Below are positions 1-5,616 of a DNA stretch of 5,682 bases, piece by piece. Numbering within the stretch: the first letter of the stretch is position 1; each line of letters opens with the position of its first letter. Under the pieces are notes generated by a model. That model was not told where the DNA came from. It made no database searches and saw only the letters and a list, made by a program, of their open reading frames with translations. Position numbers and translations under genes: made by a program. This stretch comes from Bacillota bacterium. Its GTDB lineage: Bacteria > Bacillota > Bacilli > Alicyclobacillales > SLC66. The DNA is taken from assembly GCA_021821185.1 (NCBI GenBank), contig JAKACU010000091.1:1709-7390 (forward strand), read 5' to 3'.

Positions 1-11
1 AATATAGTGAA

Positions 12-41
12 GTGATAGCGTTTCGCTTATTAACATAAGCC
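12..41 (+). promoter_or_regulatory. Weak candidate sigma-E-type promoter for spoVM
   Basis: A CATAAGCC element (34-41) resembles the CATA core of the mother-cell sigma-E -10 box. It lies 15 nt downstream of GTGATAG (12-18), which could serve as a -35 box. In B. subtilis spoVM is expressed in the mother cell under sigma-E, so such a promoter is expected. The match is partial (the final T of the -10 consensus is absent), and the -10 overlaps the 25-40 inverted repeat. The real promoter may be elsewhere. Confidence 0.22.
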
Positions 42-101
42 CTATTACGTCTCATCTTGGTGCGATCATTGTTTCTCCGTGAAAGAACACAGTGATGCGA
101 T

Positions 102-110
102 AGGAGGGGG
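102..110 (+). promoter_or_regulatory. Strong Shine-Dalgarno site of spoVM inside a short hairpin
   Basis: AGGAGG at 102-107, continued by GGG, lies 10 nt before the ATG at 118. It supports translation of this very short gene. TAGGA (101-105) is perfectly complementary to TCCTA (113-117), so the G-run sits in the loop of a 5-bp stem ending next to the start codon. Confidence 0.75.
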
Positions 111-117
111 AGTCCTA

Positions 118-198
118 ATGCGATTCTATACCATTAAATTGCCGCGGTTTCTCGGAGGCATTGTAAAGGCCCTGCTTGGTGTGAAAAACCGCAGCTAA
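118..198 (+). CDS. spoVM: Stage V sporulation protein M (SpoVM)
   Basis: This 26-codon gene encodes a peptide starting MRFYTIKLPRFLGGIVKA. It matches my recollection of B. subtilis SpoVM, also 26 residues, at about 17 positions; most differences are Lys/Arg or Leu/Met exchanges. SpoVM is an amphipathic helix made in the mother cell. It recognises the positively curved outer forespore membrane and anchors the coat ATPase SpoIVA, and it is needed for cortex and coat assembly. Pro9, important for its membrane geometry, is present, as is the FLGGIV core. The last five residues (VKNRS) differ most. Start choice is firm: ATG with AGGAGG 10 nt upstream, and the first residues align with the family. 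It lies tail to tail with rpmB and shares a terminator with it, the same order as in Bacillus. Its presence marks the host as an endospore former. Confidence 0.95.
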   Translation: MRFYTIKLPRFLGGIVKALLGVKNRS

Positions 199-222
199 GT
201 TATGCCGACGCGTCAAAGCATG

Positions 223-251
223 AAAAAAGCACCCCCCGCGGTGCTTTTTTT
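223..251. terminator. Bidirectional intrinsic terminator shared by spoVM and rpmB
   Basis: An 11-bp stem is formed by AAAAAAGCACC (223-233) and GGTGCTTTTTT (240-250) around a 6-base C-rich loop. Seven T follow the GC part on the + strand (245-251), and six A at 223-228 supply the T-run on the other strand. It lies about 25 nt after the spoVM stop and about 18 nt after the rpmB stop, so it can end both convergent transcripts. Confidence 0.9.
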
Positions 252-269
252 AGTCAATATGATGCGTGT

Positions 270-461
270 TTAGATAGCGCGCTTCACTTTACCGCCTTTA
301 AGGCATCGTGTACACACTCGAATGCGTTTGACAGAGCCGTTGATATTCACGCGTACCGATTGAAGATTTGGAAGCCAACGACGCTTATTCAGAATGTGGG
401 AGTGACTCACGGCGTTTCCGACCTGAGGACCTTTACCGCATACTTCACAACGTTTCGCCAA
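270..461 (-). CDS. rpmB: 50S ribosomal protein L28 (bL28), zinc-ribbon form
   Basis: The 63-residue product has the L28 hallmarks: [20 protein letters not shown] at the N-terminus, then [12 protein letters not shown] and a basic KGGKVKRAI tail. It is a structural protein of the large ribosomal subunit. Cys5 and Cys8 (CEVC) and Cys50 and Cys53 (CTRC) form two CxxC pairs that should bind one zinc ion; as I recall, the B. subtilis L28 lacks these cysteines. The start is TTG at 459-461, because the product then begins (M)AKRC as in the family and GAAGGGGG lies 9 nt upstream. An upstream in-frame ATG (486-488) would put that Shine-Dalgarno site inside the gene and add a tail foreign to L28. It is transcribed away from asp23, as in Bacillus, from a promoter at 499-527. 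Confidence 0.96.
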   Translation of the reverse strand: MAKRCEVCGKGPQVGNAVSHSHILNKRRWLPNLQSVRVNINGSVKRIRVCTRCLKGGKVKRAI

Positions 462-470
462 GATATTGCA

Positions 471-478
471 CCCCCTTC
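471..478 (-). promoter_or_regulatory. Shine-Dalgarno site fixing the TTG start of rpmB
   Basis: On the minus strand GAAGGGGG ends 9 nt before the TTG at 459-461. Its position downstream of the in-frame ATG at 486-488 is the main reason to prefer the TTG start. Confidence 0.75.
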
Positions 479-503
479 GATCAGACATTAACTTTGTTAT
501 AAT
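476..503 (+). promoter_or_regulatory. Probable extended -10 promoter of the asp23-fakA-recG unit
   Basis: The + strand reads TGTTATAAT at 495-503: a perfect TATAAT (498-503) preceded by the TGn extension of extended -10 promoters. The -35 position (TTCGAT, 476-481, 16-nt spacer) matches consensus poorly, which extended -10 promoters tolerate. Initiation would fall near base 510, leaving a leader of about 106 nt before asp23. The hexamer is nearly superimposed on the rpmB -10 box. Nothing better was found between 528 and 615. Confidence 0.55.
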
Positions 504-527
504 AGCACAACGAACAAGGGATAACAA
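499..527 (-). promoter_or_regulatory. Probable sigma-A promoter of rpmB
   Basis: Read on the minus strand, TTGTTA (522-527) is followed after exactly 17 nt by TATTAT (499-504). Both differ from the vegetative consensus TTGACA / TATAAT at only one or two positions. Transcription would start near base 492, giving a leader of about 30 nt before the TTG start at 461. The -10 box overlaps that of the divergent promoter on the other strand. Confidence 0.7.
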
Positions 528-615
528 TCACCTGCATAGTTCGCCTTTTCTTGCAGCGGTTGCTGTAGTACACTAAGAAAAACCATGCAGATAGTTCTCA
601 CTTGGAGGGATTGAA
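510..615 (+). promoter_or_regulatory. Possible structured 5' leader of asp23
   Basis: If transcription starts near 510, the untranslated leader can fold. TGCAGC (552-557) pairs with GCTGTA (562-567) around a GGTT loop with one G-T pair. CTGCAT (532-537) pairs with ATGCAG (585-590) outside it. No T-run follows, so this is not an attenuator of the terminator type. GGAGGG at 604-609, 6 nt before the ATG, is a strong ribosome binding site outside the fold. I recognise no known riboswitch. Confidence 0.35.
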
Positions 616-981
616 ATGCCGACGGTTATTTCGAACGATTTAGGCAAAGTGTATATCGCTGACGAAGTCGTTGCAACAGCTGCGGGCATGGCTGCACTGG
701 ATTGTTACGGGCTTGCTGATATGGCTGCACGAAAAGGCATGCGTGACAGTCTTTCTGAGTTATTGGGCCGAGACAATCCTGGCCGCGGTGTGGAAGTGAG
801 AGCGTTAGCTGACTCCTTGGATGTAGACTTGTACATCATTGTCAGTTACGGAACCCGCATTCCCGAAGTTGCGGAAAACTTGCGGGATAAGGTGCGCTAT
901 ACGTTGCAGGAGTCTTTTGGGATTGTTGCCGACCGGATTAACATCCACGTTCAAGGTGTTAAAGTGGTCGGGGAGAAATAG
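616..981 (+). CDS. Asp23/Gls24 family envelope stress protein (YloU-like)
   Basis: The 121-residue protein spans the whole Asp23 (DUF322) domain. Recognisable blocks are GKVYIADEVVATAAGMAALD near the start, CYGLADMA, RGVEVRA, the family signature VDLYIIVSYGTRIPEVAENL in the middle, and INIHVQGVKV at the end. These correspond closely, block for block and in length (about 120 residues), to B. subtilis YloU as I remember it. Asp23-type proteins are small, lack their own membrane span, and are linked to envelope homeostasis; the exact role of the YloU branch is not established. There is no signal peptide or transmembrane segment. Start ATG at 616 has GGAGGG 6 nt upstream. It lies 14 nt before fakA, a pairing conserved widely in Bacillota, and the two are almost certainly cotranscribed. 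Confidence 0.93.
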   Translation: MPTVISNDLGKVYIADEVVATAAGMAALDCYGLADMAARKGMRDSLSELLGRDNPGRGVEVRALADSLDVDLYIIVSYGTRIPEVAENLRDKVRYTLQESFGIVADRINIHVQGVKVVGEK

Positions 982-986
982 GGGGG
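981..986 (+). promoter_or_regulatory. Shine-Dalgarno site for the GTG start of fakA
   Basis: GGGGGG at 981-986 overlaps the last base of the asp23 stop codon and lies 9 nt before GTG at 996. This supports GTG rather than the in-frame ATG at 1014, for which it would be too distant (27 nt). Confidence 0.6.
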
Positions 987-995
987 CACTTTTCA

Positions 996-2660
996 GTGCG
1001 GCATCAAGAACGGATGAATCCGTCGCAATTTGTACAAATGATTCATTTTGGTTATCAAGAATTAAACGCAAAAAAAGAAGAGGTCAATGCATTAAATGTG
1101 TTTCCCGTACCGGACGGAGACACGGGGACCAATATGTACTTGTCGTTTGGCTCGGGTATTCGCGAGGTAGACAAACTGCCTGAAGATGCCGAGCTTGCAA
1201 AAGTTGTGGAAGCGCTTGCGCTTGGCCTCTTGATGGGCGCACGGGGGAATTCAGGCGTTATTTTGTCGCAACTGTTTCGCGGCTTTCAGCTAGCTTTTGC
1301 CGGGATGGAGGATATTACCCCCGAATCTTTTGCACAGGCGCTGCACGTAGGTGTTCAAACAGCGTACAAAGCGGTCGTCCGGCCTGTGGAGGGTACCATT
1401 TTAACCGTGGCAAAAGAAGCGGCTGCAGGTGCGAAAAAGGCGCTGAAAACACCTCATGCGACGATTGCTGACGTCTTGTTCGCCGCAGTCACAGCCGGTG
1501 AAACGGCCCTTCGTAAAACGATTGACATGCTGCCTGCATTGCGGCAAGCCGGAGTCGTTGATTCTGGCGGACAGGGACTTATTCATATTTATAAAGGATT
1601 TATGCGTACATGGGCACAAGATGAATATGATTCAAGGGATATTTACGCGCCAGAACCACAGCGTGCGGCTGCATCCTATGCGGGTGCGGAAATTCACGGT
1701 GAGGGTGAATACGGGTATTGTACGGAATTTTTTGTGCAGATAGCAAATACGGATGGGCTTGATCAGGCGGCGATAGAAGAAGAGTTGCGTGAACAACTGC
1801 TGTCTATCGGGGAATCGCTTTTGGTGGTTTCGTCCGCCGGTATTATTAAGGTCCATGTTCATACCTTACACCCTGGTCTAGCGCTTGAGGCCGCTACACA
1901 GTACGGCAGTTTGCAAAAGATCAAGATTGACAATATGACCGTACAGCACCAGGCTCTGACGACGCCGCTCCTAAAAGAAGGAATACAAGAAACGGCTGAA
2001 ATACAGCCGTGTGGTATTGTTGTTGTGGCCGTTGGGGACGGTTTGATCGACATCTTCCATAGTCTTTTCGTCGATGCTGTTGTCTCCGGAGGACAGACGA
2101 TGAATCCTTCTACAGAGGAGATTTTACAAGCGGTAGAAAAGGTGCATGCTCGTGATGTCTTCATCTTGCCAAATAACAGCAATGTTTTTATGGCGGCAGA
2201 GCAAGTCGCACAAGTGACCAAGGGACGTGCGCATGTGATTGCCACCACGTCGATTGGAGCGGGATTTGCTGCAGCCCTGGCTTTCCAAAAATCAGCCTCC
2301 GTCTCGGAGAATAAAAAGGCTATGCAAGAGGCAGCCGCTAAGATTCACTCTGGCGCTGTGACGGCTTCTATCCGTGAGACGATGATGGGAGAGCACGATA
2401 TTCGACAAGGTGATTATATCGGATTACTCGATGGAGAGATAAGGTATGTAGACACGCATCGCACCTTTGTCCTTGAACAGATGTTGGATAACTTTTGCAG
2501 TCAAGGCGCTGAAATCTGCACGGTATTTTACGCGCATGAACAACTGGCAAGTGAAGTTGACTCGGTGCTGCGACAGATCCAATTGCGTTATGCAGACGTT
2601 GAATTTGAGACGCGTTTTGGCGGACAGCCAGTCTATGATTATTTGCTGGCAGCGGAATAA
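996..2660 (+). CDS. fakA: Fatty acid kinase subunit FakA (YloV, DAK2/DegV-like)
   Basis: FakA transfers phosphate from ATP to a fatty acid carried by a FakB protein, producing acyl-phosphate for membrane phospholipid synthesis. The 554-residue length fits the family (about 550). Residues 7-200 are the DhaL-like kinase domain, with NVFPVPDGDTGTNM at 34-47 (Mg-binding D40 and D42), GARGNSGVILSQLFRGF at 81-97, RPVEGTILTV at 129-138 and VDSGGQGL at 188-195. A middle domain follows, marked by GYCTEFFVQ near 240. The C-terminal part is DegV-like, with NPSTEEIL (370-377), LPNNSN (391-396) and TTSIGAGFAAALAF (417 onward). The GTG start at 996 gives an N-terminus that lines up with YloV; ATG at 1014 (residue 7) is the alternative. 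No fakB is present here, so the carrier must be encoded elsewhere. It lies in a tight operon between asp23 and recG. Confidence 0.95.
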   Translation: MRHQERMNPSQFVQMIHFGYQELNAKKEEVNALNVFPVPDGDTGTNMYLSFGSGIREVDKLPEDAELAKVVEALALGLLMGARGNSGVILSQLFRGFQLAFAGMEDITPESFAQALHVGVQTAYKAVVRPVEGTILTVAKEAAAGAKKALKTPHATIADVLFAAVTAGETALRKTIDMLPALRQAGVVDSGGQGLIHIYKGFMRTWAQDEYDSRDIYAPEPQRAAASYAGAEIHGEGEYGYCTEFFVQIANTDGLDQAAIEEELREQLLSIGESLLVVSSAGIIKVHVHTLHPGLALEAATQYGSLQKIKIDNMTVQHQALTTPLLKEGIQETAEIQPCGIVVVAVGDGLIDIFHSLFVDAVVSGGQTMNPSTEEILQAVEKVHARDVFILPNNSNVFMAAEQVAQVTKGRAHVIATTSIGAGFAAALAFQKSASVSENKKAMQEAAAKIHSGAVTASIRETMMGEHDIRQGDYIGLLDGEIRYVDTHRTFVLEQMLDNFCSQGAEICTVFYAHEQLASEVDSVLRQIQLRYADVEFETRFGGQPVYDYLLAAE

Positions 2661-2667
2661 AGAGGTG
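2659..2667 (+). promoter_or_regulatory. Shine-Dalgarno site fixing the recG start
   Basis: AAAGAGGTG at 2659-2667 overlaps the fakA stop codon and differs from AAGGAGGTG at one base. It lies 9 nt before GTG at 2677. The in-frame GTG at 2665 is within this site and so cannot be its start. Confidence 0.65.
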
Positions 2668-2676
2668 TTCAATACG

Positions 2677-4731
2677 GTGCAAGAGAATCCCGAAAGAACC
2701 TCCCTGCGCCATGTGGATGTCCTGTTTGTTCCGGGAATCGGTCCAGAGCGAGCAGGACTGTTACACAAATTGGGTATCTATAGTGTGTATGACCTGTTGT
2801 ATTACTTCCCCTTTCGCTACGATGAGCTGACACAGCCCTCGGCACAAAAAGCAGATGGTGCCAAAGTATCTGTGATTGCACAAGTTGTCGGCCCCCCCGC
2901 GGTGCGATTCCGGCAAGCAAAAAGCACAGTAACGGTTCCTGTGCGCAGCGACGGAAGTACCTTTAAAGCTGTTTTTTTCAATCAGCCTTATGTCAGACAT
3001 CAGTTGACGCTGGGAAAAATCATACGTATACAAGGCCGCTATACCAGCAAATACGGATCCATTCAGGTTTCTTCCTTTGAATTTATCAAAGATGAAACGG
3101 TAGCTGTACAGAATCCGGTGTACCGCGTGACAGAAAACCTGTCTATCCATGCTTTGCGAAAAATGATTCAAACGGCCATTCGCACGCATCTTGAGCAAAT
3201 GCCGGATATTCTTCCGGCTGATTTACGCATGCGCTACAAATTGGTGTCAGTTCATGATGCCATACGGTTTATGCATACGCCACAGGATGCGCAAGAACTG
3301 CATCAAGCGCGCAGGCGCCTTATCTTTGAAGAGTTTTTGCTGTTTCAACTGCGTGTGCAAGTACGAAGGCATGTAAGCCAAGGAGCTTTGCAGCACTCCC
3401 TTGATCTTACGCTGCTGCAACAAGGGGCTAAAGCGTTTAGCAACACCCTGCCATTTGCGCTTACCGCGGCACAACAACAGGCAATTGCTGAAATTTTGCG
3501 CGATATTGCCTCAGCACGTCCCATGTATCGTTTGCTGCAAGGTGATGTGGGCGCTGGGAAAACAGCAGTGGCTTTTGCTGCGATCAGTGCGATCAGTCAG
3601 TTAAACATGCAATCTGCTTTGATGGCACCCACTGGCATCTTGGCCATGCAACACTATCGAGATGCCAAAAAGTGGCTTGCACCTCTCGGTATTCGTGTTG
3701 CCTGCTTACTTGGGGGTGCACGAGATCGTGCGCAAATCCTTGAAAAAATCCGTGGCAGGGACATCGACGTTGTGATTGGAACGCATGCTTTGATCAGCGA
3801 AGATGTCGAATTTGCAGCCCTACGCCTTGTCGTAACCGATGAACAGCACCGCTTTGGTGTGCAGGTGCGCAAATCGCTGCGACAAAAAGGCGGCCAGGAT
3901 GTGGATGTTTTGCATTTATCGGCTACGCCTATCCCACGAACGCTGGCTCTTACACTGTACGGAGATATTGCCATTTCCACCATGCGAGAACGGCCTGCCG
4001 GACGCTTGCCGATCGAAACGTTGGTCTTAAGTCGTGCGAAAGAAGCATTTGCCTTACAACGTTTGCGTCAGGAACTTGCCAAAGGCAGGCAGGCCTACGT
4101 GGTGGCTCCTCGCATCGAAGCGGACTCTCTTGATGATGAGCAAAAAAGTGCTGTCCGTTTACATGAAAAACTGGAGGAGGAGTTGGGGTTTTGGCAGGTA
4201 GGGCTCATTCACGGCGCCATGAATGAGGTGAGCCGAACGCAGGTCATGGAGGCGTTTGTCGAAGGTAAAGTTCATGTGTTGGTTGCCACATCGATCATTG
4301 AAGTTGGTGTGAGTGTCGCCAATGCAACGGTGATGTTGATTTATGACGCTGATCGATTTGGACTGGCCACTTTGCATCAGTTGCGCGGGCGAGTGGGGCG
4401 TTCAACCATGCCATCTCTGTGTCTGCTTATCGCAGATCCCAAGACGCCGGAAGCCCGAGAACGATTACTGGCGATGGCCGCGACGCAAGACGGTTTTGTC
4501 TTGGCGCAAAAAGATTTAGAGCTGCGCGGCCCAGGCGAGGTTTTTGGCGATAGGCAAAGCGGTTTGCCGACGTTTGCGGTTGGTGACCCCATTGCCGATT
4601 TGCGCATTATGGAGGTTGCGCGGGATGTTGTCGGCGACCTGATGGCATCAGGAGATCTTTGGCTGCTTCCGGCCTATGGGCCACTGCGCGAATATGCCAT
4701 GCAGGCGATCGAGTCATTGGCTGATTCTTGA
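2677..4731 (+). CDS. recG: ATP-dependent DNA helicase RecG
   Basis: RecG reverses stalled replication forks and branch-migrates Holliday junctions. From GTG 2677 the product is 684 residues, close to the usual size (about 680). The N-terminal wedge begins with VPGIGPERAGLLHKLGI (18-34) and FPFRYDE (44-50), followed by the OB-fold region. Helicase motifs in order: Q-motif-like FALTAAQ (260-266), Walker A GDVGAGKT (289-296), DEQHRFG (388-394), SATPIPRT (415-422), IEVGV (541-545) and LHQLRGRVGR (566-575). The C-terminal wedge-linked hairpin DLELRGPGEVFGDRQSGLP follows. All core ATPase residues are intact. Unusual residues occur at several otherwise conserved sites: Gly320 and Met324 in motif Ia, Ala477 and Arg479, Ala514, and Ser546-Val-Ala548 after motif V. 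The reading frame stays open upstream to 2467, but that part lies inside fakA. It starts 16 nt after fakA and is presumably cotranscribed. Confidence 0.96.
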   Translation: MQENPERTSLRHVDVLFVPGIGPERAGLLHKLGIYSVYDLLYYFPFRYDELTQPSAQKADGAKVSVIAQVVGPPAVRFRQAKSTVTVPVRSDGSTFKAVFFNQPYVRHQLTLGKIIRIQGRYTSKYGSIQVSSFEFIKDETVAVQNPVYRVTENLSIHALRKMIQTAIRTHLEQMPDILPADLRMRYKLVSVHDAIRFMHTPQDAQELHQARRRLIFEEFLLFQLRVQVRRHVSQGALQHSLDLTLLQQGAKAFSNTLPFALTAAQQQAIAEILRDIASARPMYRLLQGDVGAGKTAVAFAAISAISQLNMQSALMAPTGILAMQHYRDAKKWLAPLGIRVACLLGGARDRAQILEKIRGRDIDVVIGTHALISEDVEFAALRLVVTDEQHRFGVQVRKSLRQKGGQDVDVLHLSATPIPRTLALTLYGDIAISTMRERPAGRLPIETLVLSRAKEAFALQRLRQELAKGRQAYVVAPRIEADSLDDEQKSAVRLHEKLEEELGFWQVGLIHGAMNEVSRTQVMEAFVEGKVHVLVATSIIEVGVSVANATVMLIYDADRFGLATLHQLRGRVGRSTMPSLCLLIADPKTPEARERLLAMAATQDGFVLAQKDLELRGPGEVFGDRQSGLPTFAVGDPIADLRIMEVARDVVGDLMASGDLWLLPAYGPLREYAMQAIESLADS

Positions 4732-4779
4732 CGTCATAACGTAGGATTATGATCCGTATCTGATGGGAGTCTGTCCTTC
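4732..4779 (+). promoter_or_regulatory. Short recG-psd gap with inverted repeat and weak promoter-like element
   Basis: This 48-nt gap holds a perfect inverted repeat TCATAA (4734-4739) / TTATGA (4747-4752) with a 7-nt spacer. TATGAT at 4748-4753 resembles a vegetative -10 box, but TTGACG (4728-4733) is only 14 nt upstream. CATAACGT (4735-4742) loosely resembles a sigma-E -10. Neither is convincing. GGGAG (4765-4769) is the psd ribosome binding site. Confidence 0.3.
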
Positions 4780-5568
4780 ATGATCATACGGCAGGTAGGC
4801 AAAGCGGCGCTTGTTCTTCTTCCAAAGCGCCTGTTAACATTGTGGGTTGGCCGACTTTGTAAAACGCGTGCCAGCCGATTGGTTATTCCGTTGTTTGCTT
4901 TATTCTACGGGATTGCTCTGGAGGAGTGCGAGCTCCCTTACAAAGAGTATCGATCTTTGACCGATTTTTTCTCCCGTCGTTTAAAGCCGTCGCTGCGCAG
5001 GCTTGCTGCAAAAGACCACGTTGTTGTGTCTCCGGTCGATGGCGTTGTGTCAAGCTGCGGAAGTATCTGTAAAGGATTGCTGGTTCAAGTTAAAGGCGTG
5101 CAATTTTCTGTAGATGACTTGCTCTGTGAAGACACATTACATTACTATGATGAAGGATATTTTGCGATTATCTATCTGAGTCCACGCGATTATCATCGCA
5201 TTCACGCGCCTTTACAAGGTATTCTAACCCGCATACTGCGCATCAAAGGAACATTATTTCCTGTCAATCAAATAGGGATAAGGGCAATTGAAGGGCTTTA
5301 TGCGAAAAATGAGCGCGTTGTTTTTTCTTTATCACAACAAGGTAAAAACTTTGCTCTCGTAGCGGTAGGATCGACTTTAGTGGGCAGCGTACAGCTTGCG
5401 CCAACGCTTTGTAACACGCCGCCAATCACGATCAACCAAGGTGACGAGGTAGGGTGGTTTGAATTTGGCAGCACGGTGATTTTGCTTTTCGCAAAAAGTC
5501 ATGTGCAATTGTCTTTGTCACCAGGACAACGTCTTAAAGCAATGGAATCGATCGGCATGTGGCAATAG
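4780..5568 (+). CDS. psd: Phosphatidylserine decarboxylase proenzyme
   Basis: Psd is a membrane-bound pyruvoyl enzyme that converts phosphatidylserine to phosphatidylethanolamine. The 262-residue product is typical of the short bacterial type. It starts with a hydrophobic and basic N-terminus suited to membrane attachment (residues 1-47), then LTDFFSRRLKP (60-70). The catalytic triad is recognisable: Asp87 in SPVDG, His142 in DYHRIHAP (137-144) and Ser231 in FGST (229-232). Self-cleavage between Gly230 and Ser231 should yield a beta chain of 230 residues and a 32-residue alpha chain whose first residue becomes the pyruvoyl group. Start ATG at 4780 is preceded by GGGAG with 10-nt spacing. No pssA or cdsA for the substrate is nearby. 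The gene follows recG by 48 nt and may be read from the same transcript or from its own promoter. Confidence 0.95.
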   Translation: MIIRQVGKAALVLLPKRLLTLWVGRLCKTRASRLVIPLFALFYGIALEECELPYKEYRSLTDFFSRRLKPSLRRLAAKDHVVVSPVDGVVSSCGSICKGLLVQVKGVQFSVDDLLCEDTLHYYDEGYFAIIYLSPRDYHRIHAPLQGILTRILRIKGTLFPVNQIGIRAIEGLYAKNERVVFSLSQQGKNFALVAVGSTLVGSVQLAPTLCNTPPITINQGDEVGWFEFGSTVILLFAKSHVQLSLSPGQRLKAMESIGMWQ

Positions 5569-5597
5569 GTGAGACGGTTTTCTACACCGTCTCACCT
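5567..5597. terminator. Perfect 12-bp hairpin overlapping the psd stop codon
   Basis: AGGTGAGACGGT (5567-5578) pairs perfectly with ACCGTCTCACCT (5586-5597) around a 7-nt loop. The stem begins inside the psd TAG. It lies between psd and the convergent gene, so termination or 3'-end protection is expected. Only TT follows on the + strand and no T-run on the minus strand, so it is not a textbook intrinsic terminator. A second weak stem, CTTGC (5596-5600) / GCAAG (5609-5613), is followed by CTTTT and could complete + strand termination. Confidence 0.6.
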
Positions 5598-5616
5598 TGC
5601 AGACGACCGCAAGCTT

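Larger units (their letters stand above)
1..117 (+). other. Leader / intergenic region upstream of spoVM
   Basis: No complete gene is visible here. One reading frame is open from base 3 to a TAA at 36-38 and could be the last eleven codons of an upstream gene, but I do not recognise the residues. The region contains a 6-bp inverted repeat GCTTAT-taac-ATAAGC at 25-40 and a 7-bp stem at 65-71/90-96 with one G-T pair. A 5-bp stem at 101-105/113-117 directly abuts the spoVM start codon. In B. subtilis the upstream neighbours are thiN and rpe, which lie outside this window if present. Confidence 0.5.

Noticed and set aside
486..527. Longer L28 from an upstream ATG or from the far end of the open frame at 527
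   Set aside because: The extra residues are foreign to L28, the Shine-Dalgarno site lies downstream of these starts, and the predicted promoter (-10 at 499-504) would place transcription initiation after base 527.
551..579. TTGCAG-17 nt-TAAGAA as an alternative asp23 promoter
   Set aside because: The -10 hexamer matches consensus at only three of six positions, far poorer than the extended -10 at 495-503.
839..1183. Plus-strand open frame of 114 codons across the asp23-fakA junction
   Set aside because: It overlaps both well-recognised genes out of frame, has no ribosome binding site or family resemblance, and is a shadow.
1859..2248. Minus-strand open frame of 129 codons inside fakA
   Set aside because: It is antisense to conserved FakA coding sequence, with a cysteine/serine-rich composition typical of a shadow frame.
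2467..2676. In-frame extension of recG back into fakA, which would give a 754-residue product
   Set aside because: This part overlaps the conserved C-terminal region of fakA in another frame, resembles no RecG sequence, and a good ribosome binding site with GTG at 2677 gives the normal RecG length.
2892..2905. C7 tract in recG sharing a 13-base string with the terminator at 232-244; considered as a slippage site or repeat
   Set aside because: The reading frame is intact through it, the protein matches RecG on both sides, and a short GC-rich match of this kind is most simply coincidence.
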